Source: Talpa occidentalis (taxonomy: Eukaryota > Chordata > Mammalia > Eulipotyphla > Talpidae). From it: a DNA stretch of 64,000 nt. Position 1 is the stretch's first letter. Each line of letters opens with the position of its first letter. This document shows positions 33,861 through 45,672 of the stretch, in pieces. Both the position numbers and the translations under genes were made by a program. The DNA lies in contig NW_023601212.1 of assembly GCF_014898055.3 (NCBI RefSeq), positions 56,780,329 through 56,844,328 on the forward strand. Direction: 5' to 3'. Under the pieces are notes generated by a model. That model searched no databases, was not told the DNA's origin, and worked only from the letters and a program-made list of their open reading frames with translations.

Positions 33861-34650
33861 AAAGGAGCTAATGAATGTAAAGTCCTTAGCCTGGTCCTTT
33901 CAGGTAACATTCTCAATAAATCCTATTATTATTATTATTTAAAATATTGGTAGTAGTAATTTTGTTATTTTATTATCATTATCTTTATTTAACACCTGCT
34001 GTCCTGTCTTCAGACTGCAAGAGAAAAAACAATGTTTCTTGAATTTTAATATGCATACAAATCTCCTGAGAGTTTTCTTAAAGATTGTTACTTAGAAGGT
34101 CTGAATCTTTAAGAAATGAAAACAGATGATACTGATATTGCTGGTCCATGTAACAAAGTTTGGGAAACAAAGGCCTGGAGGGTGTAGAAAAAGGAGAGGG
34201 ATTGAGGGTGGGGTCTTGAGAAAAGAGTACAGGATTGAAGATATCTGGTCTCTGAATACCCCTGAAACTAGGGACACAGACTGGAGACAGTGCTGCTGGA
34301 GCTCTTGTAGGTTCCCCAAATTTATAATTATGGTTAAGTGATTACCTTCCTCTGGGGAGAGCAGAAAAACTGATTAAAGGTAAAGGACATAAGGTTTATT
34401 TTGCATTATGTCATAAAAAATGCATAGAAGGGACTGCATTCCTCCTGCAGTCTGTATTGGAGATGAACTTTTGTCTTAGGCTTGGTGGGTTGGCAGGTCT
34501 TCAGGGGACCTGAATCTTTAGGTTTATATGAAAGGTCTAGGACAGAGTGGTGATCCTTTATAAGTTATATTTTGTGTGATATCTTTGGTTGCTTTGGGCT
34601 CTGCTTTCTTCAATTTAGTAGATTATAAGCTTGTTGGAGAAGATGGACTC
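33861..34650. other. Unique sequence
   Basis: Nothing is clearly recognised. 33880-33950 may be a MIR 3' end. Confidence 0.3.
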
Positions 34651-34654
34651 TAAG

Positions 34655-35085
34655 TAGAAATAATGTTTACTGTTACTACAGTCTTAATCATAGCAGTACC
34701 AATAATGGGAAGTTGCTTAGGGCCAGATATTATTTCATTTAATCTGCACAACAATTCTAAGAAGCAGTACCTGCTTTATTTCAAGAGTCTTCACCATCTA
34801 ACATGCTTTGATTTGCTTGTTTCATACTTTGTCTATCTCAACTAGACTTCAGGGTTCTTGCACTCTCTGCAAGAGTGTTCATTGCTCTAACTCCTAAAAC
34901 AGCATCTCCACATAGTAGTTGCACAATATACACTTGTCAAACAGGTGAGTACATGGATGAGAAAATCAAAAGCTAGAAAGTTTAAATAATTGGTCTCAGG
35001 TTCCCCAGGTCGTAAATAATATAGCCAAAATCTAAATCCTGTGACCTTGGTTCTAAAGCTCTTCACCACTTTGTAGTGCAGTGCT
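34655..35085 (-). repeat. MIR/L2 relic cluster
   Basis: 34655-34790 reads as a minus-strand MIR ('TTATTTCATTTAATCTGCACA', 'ACAATTCTAAGAAGCAG'). 34840-34930 resembles a plus-strand L2 tail. 34935-35080 is another minus-strand MIR-like piece ('GATGAGAAAATCAAAAGCTA', 'CCTGTGACCTTGG'). Confidence 0.6.
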
Positions 35086-35519
35086 CCCCATCATTTTAGC
35101 TGCTCCCCAGTCCCACTCAATGCCACCAGTTTACATAGTGAATCCTGTCACCCAGTTGAGTCCTTCGCTGCCAAGGTCCAAGAATCTGTGGGTTAAACTG
35201 AGTTCTTGAACATTAATTATCAATGTTCTCTGGAGGTCACAGTAGCACAGACTTCTAAGCTAGCCCCAGGCATTCCAAATCATTGAACGCTCTCAGTTAA
35301 ACCAGCGCAAGATGCTTCTTGAGAGCACATATTCCAGATATTGCTGGGTTATCAGACCAGCTCTGAGGTTTTCTGTATAAAGCCCATGTATCTTTTTCTT
35401 TATGAGGGTTGTCATGTGACCTTATATATTATTCTTTTTGGTTCCTAAAAAAACTTTACAAGGTGTATGTTTGAACTGGAGGAGCTAGGGTACCCAGTGG
35501 AAGCAATCAGACAAGGTTC
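35086..35519. other. Unique sequence
   Basis: No gene or repeat is recognised. Confidence 0.3.
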
Positions 35520-36128
35520 CTAAGCCAGATCCCACAGGCAGAAAGTGTCTTGCTTTTTTCCTACTAGACACAGCAGTTGGATATTGGTCCTTCTGCTGAC
35601 CAATATGCGCTGCTTTAAAATCTCATCAGAGCTCCAGATGATAGCGTTGACAGAACAGTAATAAATCAAATCAGCTGGTTTCCGAAAGCTAAGTTCTTGA
35701 GTCATAATTGGCTTCTTGGAATCTCCTAACACAAGGATGAGAGGTAGGTGACCTCTGTTGAGCAAGGCCTCAATCCTGGGGGCAGATGTTGGGAATCCCT
35801 TCTCACCCAAATGCAGATGTATAAAAGTACAGGTGGTCACACCTGCACTTGATACATTCCCAAATGTCCTTGGACATACCAGTCCCAATGGGCATGAGGC
35901 CAAAAATGAGATCCAAATGAAGGAAATAAAATGTGATATGCCTGGGATAGTTATTAGGAAGGAAGTACAAAAAATAGTGTTATTTGCCAGCAAACTGAAA
36001 CTTTTTGTGTTGGTTGATTTAAATATATTATTCTGAGATAGAAGCCCCGATTCATGAAATGTTAACATCCGAGGATCACCTAGACTTTTATCATGTAACC
36101 AAGACAGAACATCTTCTAATTGGTTCAT
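35520..36128 (-). pseudogene. Unrecognised 202-codon open frame, possibly a decayed exon
   Basis: This is the longest open frame in the window outside L1, 609 bp on the minus strand. It starts at an ATG, though the frame may extend upstream. The product is mixed, with a hydrophobic stretch around residues 56-80 and no domain or signal peptide that I can name. Composition is unlike the low-complexity chance frames elsewhere. A minus-strand acceptor-like CACTGCAG sits just upstream (36136-36143), and the exon-like block 36450-36746 lies about 315 bp further upstream in the same orientation. It may be a remnant of a real exon, an ERV internal fragment or chance. I do not assign a function. Confidence 0.25.
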
Positions 36129-36449
36129 TATGCATCTGCAGTGACCCCAGATAAAATGCTCGATTTTGAATGGCTTTATCCAATGAAATATGAGATCTGT
36201 TGCTCCTATTCTGTTCCTTAAAGTAAAAGCCCTTCAGTTATCTTTGTGAGACATTTTTGTGTCTGACTTTGTGAATTTAGAGGAAGGACTTTGAAATTCT
36301 TGTAACCTTATCTAAACCACAATTTCTGGTGGCTTCATGTATTGATCAAAAGGTTAATTTTCAGGCCTCTTTTCCAATACATTGTAAATATGGAAACAAG
36401 AACCAGGAAAACAATATCTCTCAAATTTAGGATGATGGGTGTCTCATAC

Positions 36450-36746
36450 CTCAACTTCAGCTCGTGAATTCACTTTGTAACAAAGGTTTGAGGAATTTTC
36501 TGCCTGAGGTTCATACATCACAGCAACCTCCAAACCCAAATGAGGGCCCAGCTCCATTAGGAATAACGAATGTCCAAGCCATTTCAGATTACAATTAATT
36601 TTTGTTCCCAGAGTTCATCACACGATCTGCTGCCACTGCTCATTTTCTGAAAATTTTTCTGGATGTCCAAGTGCTCATCATCCTGAGCAGTAAAGAATAG
36701 TCACATCTTACATAATTTATCCCAGTGTCCACAAATCTCTCTAGGT
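36450..36746 (-). pseudogene. Exon-like block with splice-site consensus, frames broken
   Basis: On the minus strand a 17-base T-rich tract ends in TTTGTGCAG at 36747. It is followed by 297 bp (divisible by three) and a good donor, GTTGAG|GTATGAGAC, at 36450/36449. No frame is open throughout. Coding-like segments follow one another in different frames, each ending at a stop, as expected of a coding exon with two small indels. I cannot name the protein. The alternatives are a non-coding RNA exon or coincidence. Confidence 0.3.
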
Positions 36747-38015
36747 CTGCACAAACAAAGCAAAATGCAAAATGCAGAATACAAGTGTTCATCAGTGCAT
36801 GGGCGTGTCTCAGAAAACATGAATAAAGGAGAAAATTGTGTACTTGGGGCTTCTAGCCAGTGGCTCTGATTTTACTCTTGCCTCATGCTAAACTTAAATA
36901 GGCTTCTGGCTTTAGAAAGATTTCTCTGATTTCTTATATGAAATCCCCATTGTAGATGGCCCAATGCTGCTTGCTCTAAAATCAAACTTTGGTTTCCTAT
37001 TTCAGTTCTCTTGAGAAATACCACAAAAGGTTGTAAACAGCTCAAATCATGTGTTAGACCAGAAATATGAAGTCAAGTTTATGTCTTACAGGAATACACT
37101 CAACCGCCATCTCCATAGATGTTTGTTCATGATTACTGATACTTGTGGTTGGTACCAAGTTTAAAGGAAAGAGATACATGGCCAGGAAATATGGGGTCTC
37201 GTGACCTGAGTCAAGATGATTACATCTCTTCTTGCAATTATTTTTAGATAAATACTATGTTATAAAAAGCTAGAGGGGAGAATTACAGTGAAAAATTTAT
37301 CATAACTCTCTTCAGACTAAATAAAGCAAGTTCCATGGAAGAAGCCAATCTAATGTTGCTCTTTAATTTGGGGGACATAAATCAAAAATATCCAGGGAAT
37401 ACCAGGGAAATAACTATAATCATTGTTTGGAAATTTGTTCAGCGAGAAGAAATCATTCACCTAGCTCATGCTTGTAAAATTTCCCCTCCTGTTTCAAACC
37501 AGTTATATGTCATTACTAAGGAGTGGCCACTGACTGTCAATTCCCTTCCTATCTTTCCACCATCATTTCATCTTCCCACTGTACCTTGTATATCAGCCAG
37601 GGAGTTTAATCATTACTTCTTTTTAGTTAATTTTTCTTGTGCTTACCACCATCCCAAAACATCTCATGATTTTGTAATTAAAAGTGCTCCTCTCTTCTGT
37701 ATTTGGCTGTATATCATAGTCATCTTTGTAAACCTTTGTCAGCACACTGCTGACCATATAACAGGGCTCCATGTAAACTTATTGAATGAATAGACTTGGA
37801 ACCAAGAGGAAAATTCCCTTTTCAAATATTCTATGGGAAAAATATATATGTAATCTCTGAGCTATCTTTAATAAATTGAAATCTATAGGCTGTTATCTAT
37901 ATACTATATATAGGGCTCTTTGGTTTGTTCTTAGTTATAAACATATATTTAGACATAGACAGAAATTTTTTTGGTCTCATATTTCTAGGGCAGTACAAGT
38001 GATACATGAATCGGA
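36747..38015. other. Unique sequence
   Basis: No gene or repeat is recognised. A 152-codon plus-strand frame at 37335-37793 shows no recognisable domain. 37730-37790 may be an L2 tail. Confidence 0.3.
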
Positions 38016-38060
38016 GCTTTGCAGCCCGGTGCTCAACTGCTGCTACATTGGGGAGGCCCA
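38016..38060 (-). mobile_element. Fragment of the T+ SINE 5' end
   Basis: Reverse-complemented, the text reads GGGCCTCCCC...GTTGAGCACCGGGCTGCAAAGCT, matching the first 45 bases of the SINE. No body or tail follows. Confidence 0.5.
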
Positions 38061-38107
38061 GATATGTGAACTGGAATGGAATGAAAATTAGTTAAGAAAT
38101 ATATTTC

Positions 38108-38400
38108 ATTTTAAAAAGTTGAAGTTATGGGAACAGATACATTTGTGGTTGCCAGGAACTAGAAAGTGAGGGACATGGGAGATACTGATCAAAGCATACA
38201 AGTTTCTGGTTATAGGATAAGCTTTGGAATTGACTGTCTAGTATGGTGACCGTGGTTAACAATACTGCATTATGTACTTGAATGTTATTATGTACTTGAA
38301 TGTTGCAAGAGAACGGATTTTGGGTGTTCTCATCACATAAAGATGAGAACTAACCCAGTTGTAATTATTTTGCAATATATAAAGTGTACAAAATTAGTGA
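38108..38400 (+). mobile_element. Older LINE-1 3' UTR, plus strand
   Basis: 'TTTGTGGTTGCCAGGAACTA', 'TATGGTGACCGTGGTTAACA' and 'GTTCTCATCACATAAAGATG' are in the order of mid-age mammalian L1 3' UTRs. A 17-18 bp tandem copy (TTATGTACTTGAATGT) occurs at about 38270-38303. Confidence 0.75.
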
Positions 38401-38795
38401 TTACCAGAGGGGATAGGAGAAAGGATGAAGTGGATGAGGGAGGGAGGCAGATGGGGTACAGGCACAGTAGTTTGGTGGAAGGAAAAAAAAAATAAGGCAA
38501 CATATGTAGAATCAGTGCTTAAAATTCAGGAGAATATCAGGTTCATAAAAAGTTAGAAAACTGACCAAATCGAATATGAAATATTGGCAGTTATGTGTAC
38601 ACATATGTAGGCATTGAAAAAGGTGCTCTTTTTCATTTATAGATCATGCTTTGTGTCATATTTTAAAATAATTGATTAACTTGAGGAAATAAAGATTTTC
38701 TCCTATATTTTACACATTTTATAATTCTCCATTTGCTCTGTGATCCAATGTTTTTGAGTTAAAGGGAGGCAGGATATGATTAGAAATTAATTTTT
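38401..38795. other. AT-rich sequence, possibly more L1 3' UTR
   Basis: 'GATTACCAGAGGGGATAGGA' resembles an L1 3' UTR, but nothing firm can be assigned. Confidence 0.3.
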
Positions 38796-39095
38796 TATTT
38801 GTATATGTATATCTTATTTTCCCAGCAATATTTGTTGAATAATCTTTGAATCTTTGTTTAAAAACCTTTGTCTATGTATGTATATGCCTATTCTTGTCTT
38901 CTCTGTTATGTTCCATTAGGTATCTATCTTTACCTCAATATCACAGTGTCTTAATTACTGAAAATTTGTTTTAAATATTAAAATCAGGAAGTAAATGATT
39001 GCACCAACTACGTTGTTAAAAAACATTTTTTGTTTTCTAGGTCCTCTTATTTCCATATGAATTTTGGAATGACTTGTCAATTTTTACAAGCCCCA
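38796..39095 (-). mobile_element. Older LINE-1 internal fragment, minus strand
   Basis: 'TTTTCCCAGCAATATTTGTT', 'TATGTTCCATTAGGTATCTA' and 'CCATATGAATTTTGGAATGA' match L1 ORF2 on the minus strand. Confidence 0.75.
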
Positions 39096-39249
39096 ATGGG
39101 GGGTTTGTAAACCAATCACTGGCTGATTGGTTAAGTTCTTTGTGTCTATAGCAACTCCTCTGATACCAGCCAAGGGGTGGGAGAGGGAAGAATGGTTCTT
39201 TACACACAGGTTAAGATGAAAGTCCAACCCCCTTAAATAACATTCAGTG

Positions 39250-39490
39250 ATAGTGCATGGGGAAGGTTTCATGGCAGCCACTGCGGAATGAATTCGATCC
39301 CTGGTGGGAGCTACCCAGACACAACAGACCTCTCCTGTCTCGCTTGCTGCTCCCCTTGCAGTGTATTATAGTCAGTCTGCTTCTTCTGCTCCCCACTCTG
39401 TCTCTGGTGAATCATCTTACCCCATCCCTGCAACTCTGGCCTGCCTATACCCCAGCTCTTGTATGCATGAATAAATAAATCTTAAAAAAA
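39250..39490 (+). mobile_element. Decayed T+ SINE, copy F, 5' end degenerate
   Basis: From the B box (AATTCGATCCCTGG, about 39291) onward it matches the other copies, through the CTCTGTCTCTGGTGAATCAT segment and the AATAAATAAATCTT tail. The first 40 bp are scrambled. The target duplication is not convincing. Confidence 0.8.
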
Positions 39491-40848
39491 AATTGTCTGT
39501 GATTGTACCAAATCATCAGTTGTACATCTTAAACTTATATAATGTTATATGTATCTCAGTAAAACTGGAAAAAAAGAATAATCTATGTAGAAGAAAACAT
39601 TTTTTTTTCTCTCTGAGTTGAAGTATCTCTTCAAGGCTTTTGGAATTCTCTTTTACATCCTGGAATAGGCCATTTGCTAGGACATACTCTTTACTGTCAA
39701 ATCCTAAATTATTCCTAGAAAAGTGATCCATTTCTTTTTTGTAAGGTGCTTCTTTAACATTTCAGAAGTTCTGAAAACCTACAAAACCAGCCATGTCTTT
39801 ACTTGTAAGTGTCAATAAGTAAGGAACTGTGGAATTATTTGAATAATTAATGTCCATGCCAGTTGAGACAAAGGCATTTGTCTCACATGTAATTACCTAT
39901 TAGCTTGCCCCGGTTCTTTCCTTTTTGTGTGAGGCCCTGTCCTTGATTGCGTAGAGGTGTTAAGGCCCTTGGAAGGTCTCACATCTTCAATAAAGGTAAG
40001 TGGCCTTTTCCATCTGGCCCTTGAGTGTTCTAAGACCTCTTTCCTCTTTTACTTCAGGTGCCCTAGAAGAAACAAAACAAAACCCTCCACTTTCTCTCTC
40101 TGACAGATTGGGCCTGCTGTCTCCTGCATATCTGTGAAATTAAGGGCTTATAAATGTACCTCTAAGCAGCTGTTGCTGTGTTTTTATGATGGGTGGGAAA
40201 TTAATTTCTTACCTGGTAGTGTTGGACTGTGCTTTTCCCCACATGTCTGATCTCAGAAAGAGCCTATAATTCTCCAGACTGCTGTGCTAAACTACCTTTG
40301 TCTTTCGTACCTCCTTTTATTTCCTAATCTCCCTTTCTACCTGACTTTGTGGTTGACCTTGAATAGAACACTTTGTTGGCTGTTCTAGAGCCCATCACAA
40401 TGGTAAGTCAGAGACTTCCTAGTTCTTATCGCATAATTCCAACCTCTGTTTCACCCCTAACCTATAAGAAAGGTTTTTTCAGAAAATATTTTCTTGAATG
40501 GAACAAGATGGATGATGTCTTAAAATGGGAGCTGACAGATGTGGTTAACATTTGGGAGGTTGTTGCTTATGTGTAATACTAGTCTTCCTTCCTTCTGTGA
40601 GGATGGGTACACCCCCAAGCCTCACAGCATTTGTCTGTGTGGATATCAGTCCATCCTCAGGCAGCCGTAGATGGTAAAAGCAGTAGCAGGAAGTAGGAGA
40701 GTGAAGAGGAGGCATTGAAGTCCTATCAGGTGTTCTTCCCATAGAGTAATTAAAGGAATTTAATTCAATTATTTAATTGATTTTATATCCTTCAGGATGT
40801 TTCCAGATTCTCTACCCCCTTTACCTAGAAAGAATAGAATAATGACCA
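39491..40848. other. Unique sequence
   Basis: No gene, RNA or repeat is recognised. Confidence 0.3.
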
Positions 40849-40849
40849 A

Positions 40850-41145
40850 TATTGTTAAGATGCTTTGCAATTTCCAGACGCATCCACACATTCTATCTCA
40901 TTTGGTTTTCAAAACAGCCATGCGAGGTAGTCAAGACCAGTGTTACTGCCCAGTGTGCATACTTCCTTAATCTTGCTTTCACTGTCCACATTTATATATG
41001 GCATCAAGAGCAAGTGAACTTTGAGCTAACTTTTGCCATTTTGTTCCAAATTTAGGAACAACTAAAGCCCAGGGAGCTGAAGTGACTTGCTAGGGTACAT
41101 GGATGAACATTAAAGAGTTAGATCTCAAGTCCATGCTGTTCATAT
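40850..41145 (-). repeat. MIR-like relic split by about 120 bp
   Basis: 'CATCCACACATTCTATCTCA' and 'AACAGCCATGCGAGGTAGTC' at the left, and 'GGGAGCTGAAGTGACTTGCT' at the right, are the two halves of a minus-strand MIR. Confidence 0.6.
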
Positions 41146-41299
41146 AATTTTAAAGAAATTACCTTTTTTGGGTGGCAGATAAATGTAGATTTGCATGCCC
41201 CTGCAGCAAATATTGAAAAGAGATCTATTATACCCTTTATCCAATTTTCCTCAGTGATAGCATTTTCCAAAACTGTAGCATAATATAAAAGCCAGAGTA

Positions 41300-42900
41300 T
41301 TAACACTGATCCAGTCAAAATACAGAAAGTCCATCACCGCATGGACTCCACTGGTCCCCTGTTCTACCCATTCCTTAACTCCTGCAACCGCTAATCTTCA
41401 TTTCTATATAATTGTCATTTCTTGAATATTATATAAACAAAATCATATGCAGCCTTTTGGGATTCACTCATGCACTCAACTAGTTATCTGAAGATGCATC
41501 AGTAGTTTGTTTTCTACTATTGAGTACTGTTCCCTGGCATGGATGCCTCACCACAGTTTAACCATTCAACCATTGCATATGTATAGGTTGGCATATAACA
41601 AAGATGTTGTAAATATTCATGCAGATTTTTGTGTGACCATAAGTTTTCATTTCTCTGGGATAAATACCAGGAATGCAGTATCTGTGTTATATGGTGGTTG
41701 CATCTTTAGCTTTTGTAGGAAAGTACTAAACTTTTCCAGATTGGATGCACCAATTATACATTCTCATCAGCAATACACGAGTGATCCAGTTTTTCCACAT
41801 CCCTGTCAGCCTTTGGTGTTGTCATTATGTAAAATTTTAGTCATTCTGATAGATGTGAAATGATCTCATTGTGGCTTTGTGTGGGCATTTTTCTAATAGC
41901 TAATGATGCTGAAAATCTTTTCATGTGCTTGTTTGCCATCTATACATCTGCTTTAATGAAATGTCTTTTGTCCATTATTCTAATTGCATTCTTGTTTTTA
42001 TAAATACTGTTAAGAGTTCTTTATATATTCTAGTTACTGGTTCTTCATTGAATATGTTGTTTCCATACATTGTATCTTGTCTTTTCATTCTCTTAATAAG
42101 ATAATTGGAAAAGCATTATTTAAAATTTTTGATGAAGTCCAATTTATCAGTTTTTTCTTTTATGTATCATGTTTTTGATGTCAAATCTAAGAACTTTTTG
42201 CCTAACTGTAGATTCTGAGATGCCCTTTGTTATTTTCAAAAAACCTCATCATTTTATACTTTACATTTTGGGCTGTGATATTGTTTGAATTATTTCTGTA
42301 GAAGGGATGAGATTAAGGTCAAGGTTCATTTCTTTTCTGTTTTTTTTTTTTTCCTTCTGTGTGTCACTGAATATACAATTGATCTAGCACTGTTTGTAGA
42401 AGGTTTGTCGTCCTTCCTTTATTGAATGGCTTTTGCTCTTTTGTCAAAAATGTTGGGCATATTTATGTGGGCTATGCCTATGTCTTCTATTATGTTCCAT
42501 TGATCCATTGATCCATGTGTCTATTCTTCCACCAATACCACATTCTTGATTACTAGGGTTATATGCTAGCCTTAGAATCAGGTAAAATGGTTCCTCTAAT
42601 TTTATTCAAAATTATTTTTCGCTGTTGTGTTGCATATAAATTTCACAATCGTCTTGTCTGTGTACATACAGACTGTATACATATTTCTATAGAATGTATA
42701 CATTTCTGTAAAATCCATTAAACTTCATACCAACTTCATACCAAGATGCCAATAATTGCTTTCTTCACTATGTTGAGTCTTTCAATTCATTAACGTTGTA
42801 TGTCGATTTATTTAGAACATTTTTGATTTCTTTTATCAGCATTTTGGAGTTTTTAGCATATCAGTCCTGTATGTTTTCTTAGATTTTTTCCATTTATTTC
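41300..42900 (-). mobile_element. Long ancient LINE-1 fragment, minus strand
   Basis: L1 3' UTR and ORF2 text runs in order over 1.6 kb ('TTTTGGGATTCACTCATGCA', 'GGATAAATACCAGGAATGCA', 'TTATTGAATGGCTTTTGCTC', 'CTATTATGTTCCATTGATCC'). It contains many stops and is older than the copies at the window ends. Confidence 0.85.
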
Positions 42901-43222
42901 CACAAAGAAAGCCCTTTATTAATATATGGTGTCACCCTGGGAGAACAGCAATTAATATTTCCTAAGAAACCATTTCAATGAGTGGCAAGCAAAGAAAGGT
43001 TGTATTAGAAAAGAGGGACTTGAGGATGTGAGGGGATGCAGGGAGGATTCTTTATTCTCAGATCTTGGAAGGAGCTAGGCAGTCTAGGGTTAGTCAGTCA
43101 CCAACTATGGATGCATTTCTGGAATAGTTGCTCTCTTTTGCATTATCAATTTAAAATGACCCTCCGGTGTTCATTAGGCATTGATATCAGCATCCTAAAT
43201 CTCTATTACCAAAACTAAATTA
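42901..43222. other. Unclassified insert within the ancient L1
   Basis: The block lacks L1 text and separates the two L1 parts. Nothing is recognised. Confidence 0.3.
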
Positions 43223-43311
43223 AGGAATCTTCATGACTTTGCACATCATATTTGCACAAAGGGCATGCCAATCTCTATCATTCCAACTTTATGTGCTGCC
43301 AAAGCAAGCAT
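43223..43311 (-). pseudogene. RNU6: U6 snRNA retropseudogene
   Basis: On the minus strand the text follows U6 from its 5' end: TGCTTGCTTTGGCAGCACAT (U6 has CTCGCTTCGGCAGCACA), then GTTGGAATGATAGAGATTGG, GCATGCCC, TTGTGCAAATATGATGTGCA and AAGTCATGAAGATTCC. It is about 89 of 107 nt, with a deletion after the first 20 and others near the middle. The invariant ACAGAG box, which pairs with the 5' splice site, is mutated, so it cannot function. No proximal U6 promoter is evident. Such copies are made by L1 reverse transcriptase. Confidence 0.85.
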
Positions 43312-43900
43312 TTCTTTTTTTAAAAAAAAAAGCAAATTGCTTTTATTAGATTCGAGAAAGTAAATCACACAGTAAATAAATTCAGGACAAATACAATAAA
43401 AGAACACAGAAGTAAAAACATTTTATACATTTTTCATGGAAACTATACATGTAGGTGATAATTCCTTTTACAAGTGATACATTTTGACTGCTGCACTTAG
43501 ATATGAAGAAAAGAATGCTTCTCCTTATTAAAAACCTATACACAAAATTAGAAAAGCCCATTTGTCAGATTAAAATTCCAAATGTTGGTAAAGCATCTGT
43601 ATAACATGTGCATGAAGTTTGACAACTGTAACTACAAAGTATATAAAAATCTTGCTTGTTGATTTATCTGTTAGGTTGAAGATATCACTCCTAGAAAAGA
43701 AATTATGTGCACTCTGTTTTGTAAAGGGGAGAAATTCTGCCATAACACTTCTACATCAACTTTAGCCTGGATATTCCATATGTGCCTTGTGAAAGTATCA
43801 GTGTGCCTGATTAACATTTCCTAGTTTAAGAAATACACATTTATTGATAATAAACTGTGTACTAGATGGGTACAGATGTTTTAAATGATTACAGATGGTA
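43312..43900 (-). pseudogene. Probable retroposed mRNA 3' UTR
   Basis: On the minus strand this reads as AU-rich 3' UTR-like sequence ending with CTAATAAAAGCAATTTGC and then a T10/A7 run at 43312-43330. The AATAAA and nearby A-run look like a cleavage and poly(A) tail. The source gene is not recognised and the 5' limit (right end) is uncertain. It interrupts ancient L1 sequence, which argues for an insertion. Confidence 0.4.
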
Positions 43901-45645
43901 TTTTGTTTTGAATTTTTGTGTCTATATGTTCATTGATAGTATATAGTACTATAACTGATTTTTGTATGTTTCTCCATATCTTCCAACCTTGCTGAACTCA
44001 GTTATTAACTCACTAATTAATTCACTTAGTTCTAGGAGTAAAAACACTGTTTTTGTATAATTGTTGGCATTTTTTTAATGAGGACAATCACATCACCTAG
44101 AGACAGTTCTACTTCTTTCTTCCAACAAATAAATATTTAACTTTCTTGTCTTTTGCATGACTAGAATTTCCAAAGATAGACGTATAGGAAACACTATCCA
44201 ATAGCTTTTATTTTTATTTATTTTCTGAATTTTTTCACTTCCTCTGCTGCTTTGTCTTTGTTCTTTTGTCTTTCACTTTATTTTGTCATTGTTCAGATTA
44301 TGTAATTCCTATTATTCTATTTTCCAACTCATTGTTTATTTTCTCCTTCATTCATTCTGTTATTGAATTTTAAAAGATTGATTGTTGCATTTGTCAATTC
44401 TGTAATTTTCATTGGCTCATCTTTATATCTTTTGTTTATTTGTAGGGAGATTCTATGTTTTTGTTTAATTTTACATTCTTTTTCATTTGTTTTAGCAATA
44501 TTTATTATTGATAACTGAAGCAATTTTAATGGTAGATGCTTTAAAAATAGATAATGAAAACATCTATTATCTCAGTAATGGCATGTATTATCTTTATTCA
44601 CTGACATCTTGGTTCTTTGCACGAAGAATGATTTTTAAACTTAAATCTGGCTATTTTAGGTCTTATGTTATATGAACCTATTGAAGTTTTGGTTTTAGTT
44701 GGTTTCCTATGAAACCCCTCTAGAAAACAAGGAGGCTCACCAACTCATTATTGGAGGTAAAAATTAAGGCTCCCCACTCAAATATAATTGACAGATCAGG
44801 GGACATCCTCTTAATTCTGGGCAGGGGTGGGAATTATGGCTTCTGTCTTATGTCTGGTTATGAGAAATGAAAATTCCTCATTACTGCTCCTTGCATGGTC
44901 TCTACTGAGAGCATATTGGAGATGGCCTTTTGACATTGCGGCTGGTTAGAAAATGTCCTAGCTCTTTAATAGGACTCTCTTAACACTACCCCCAGTGGAA
45001 ATGCAGACTTTCCTTGATGCTTCTGTGTGGAGTTGAAAGCATAAGCTCTTCACAATGTCTTTGATGACATAGTAGATGAGGGAAAGAGGAACTCATTACT
45101 ACCCAACAGGTATGCAAGTTCTTGCTTCCTACTCAGACTCTCTGACATCACCAAATTGGATGGGTTAGGGTGCCTTGTAATAGCTTCATCTAGCCTTACT
45201 TCTTGGCCTTCATTGTCCTGGGTGGAGAAGGGCTTCAGTTTTATTGATTGTGTCTATCATAAAGTGGCTATTGTCTAAATGTTTTATGTCTTGATAGGCA
45301 CCGCTCTTTCTCATTTCTTTGTTTAGAGAGAGCTGATTTTTCCTTGAACTCTTTGACATTTCCAGGTTGCCTGTGGTTTTCTAGAGTCTGTCTTATTCTA
45401 TTTTCTTATGCTTATTTTATATATAATTCTCAGCTTTTAGTTGTGATTAGTCAGAAAAATAGGTTAAAGTACATCTTTTCTGTATTACCACAACTTTACA
45501 TATACTTTAACAAAATTGAAACCTTCCATATGCTTTAGAATGTTATCCTCATTTACTTCTTTTACAAATTAGTAGTTAGTTATTAAATACCTGGATAAAT
45601 ATTTTTGTGAAACTACAGGTTGTGACCCATTAGTGAGTCAAAAAG
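43901..45645 (-). mobile_element. Continuation of ancient LINE-1, minus strand
   Basis: 43905-44650 continues minus-strand L1 text ('CTAGGAGTAAAAACACTG', 'CTCATTGTTTATTTTCTCC'). 44700-45600 has 5' UTR-like GC-richer text. The boundaries and the 5' part are tentative. Confidence 0.5.
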
Positions 45646-45672
45646 TCAGTCTGATAAGTCTTGACCAGCATT

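Noticed and set aside
37335..37793. 152-codon plus-strand open frame
   Set aside because: There is no recognisable motif and the composition is like its AT-rich surroundings. No splice or promoter context was found.
43223..43311. Functional U6 snRNA gene
   Set aside because: The copy is internally deleted, the ACAGAG box is changed, and no TATA or proximal element is present at the required spacing.
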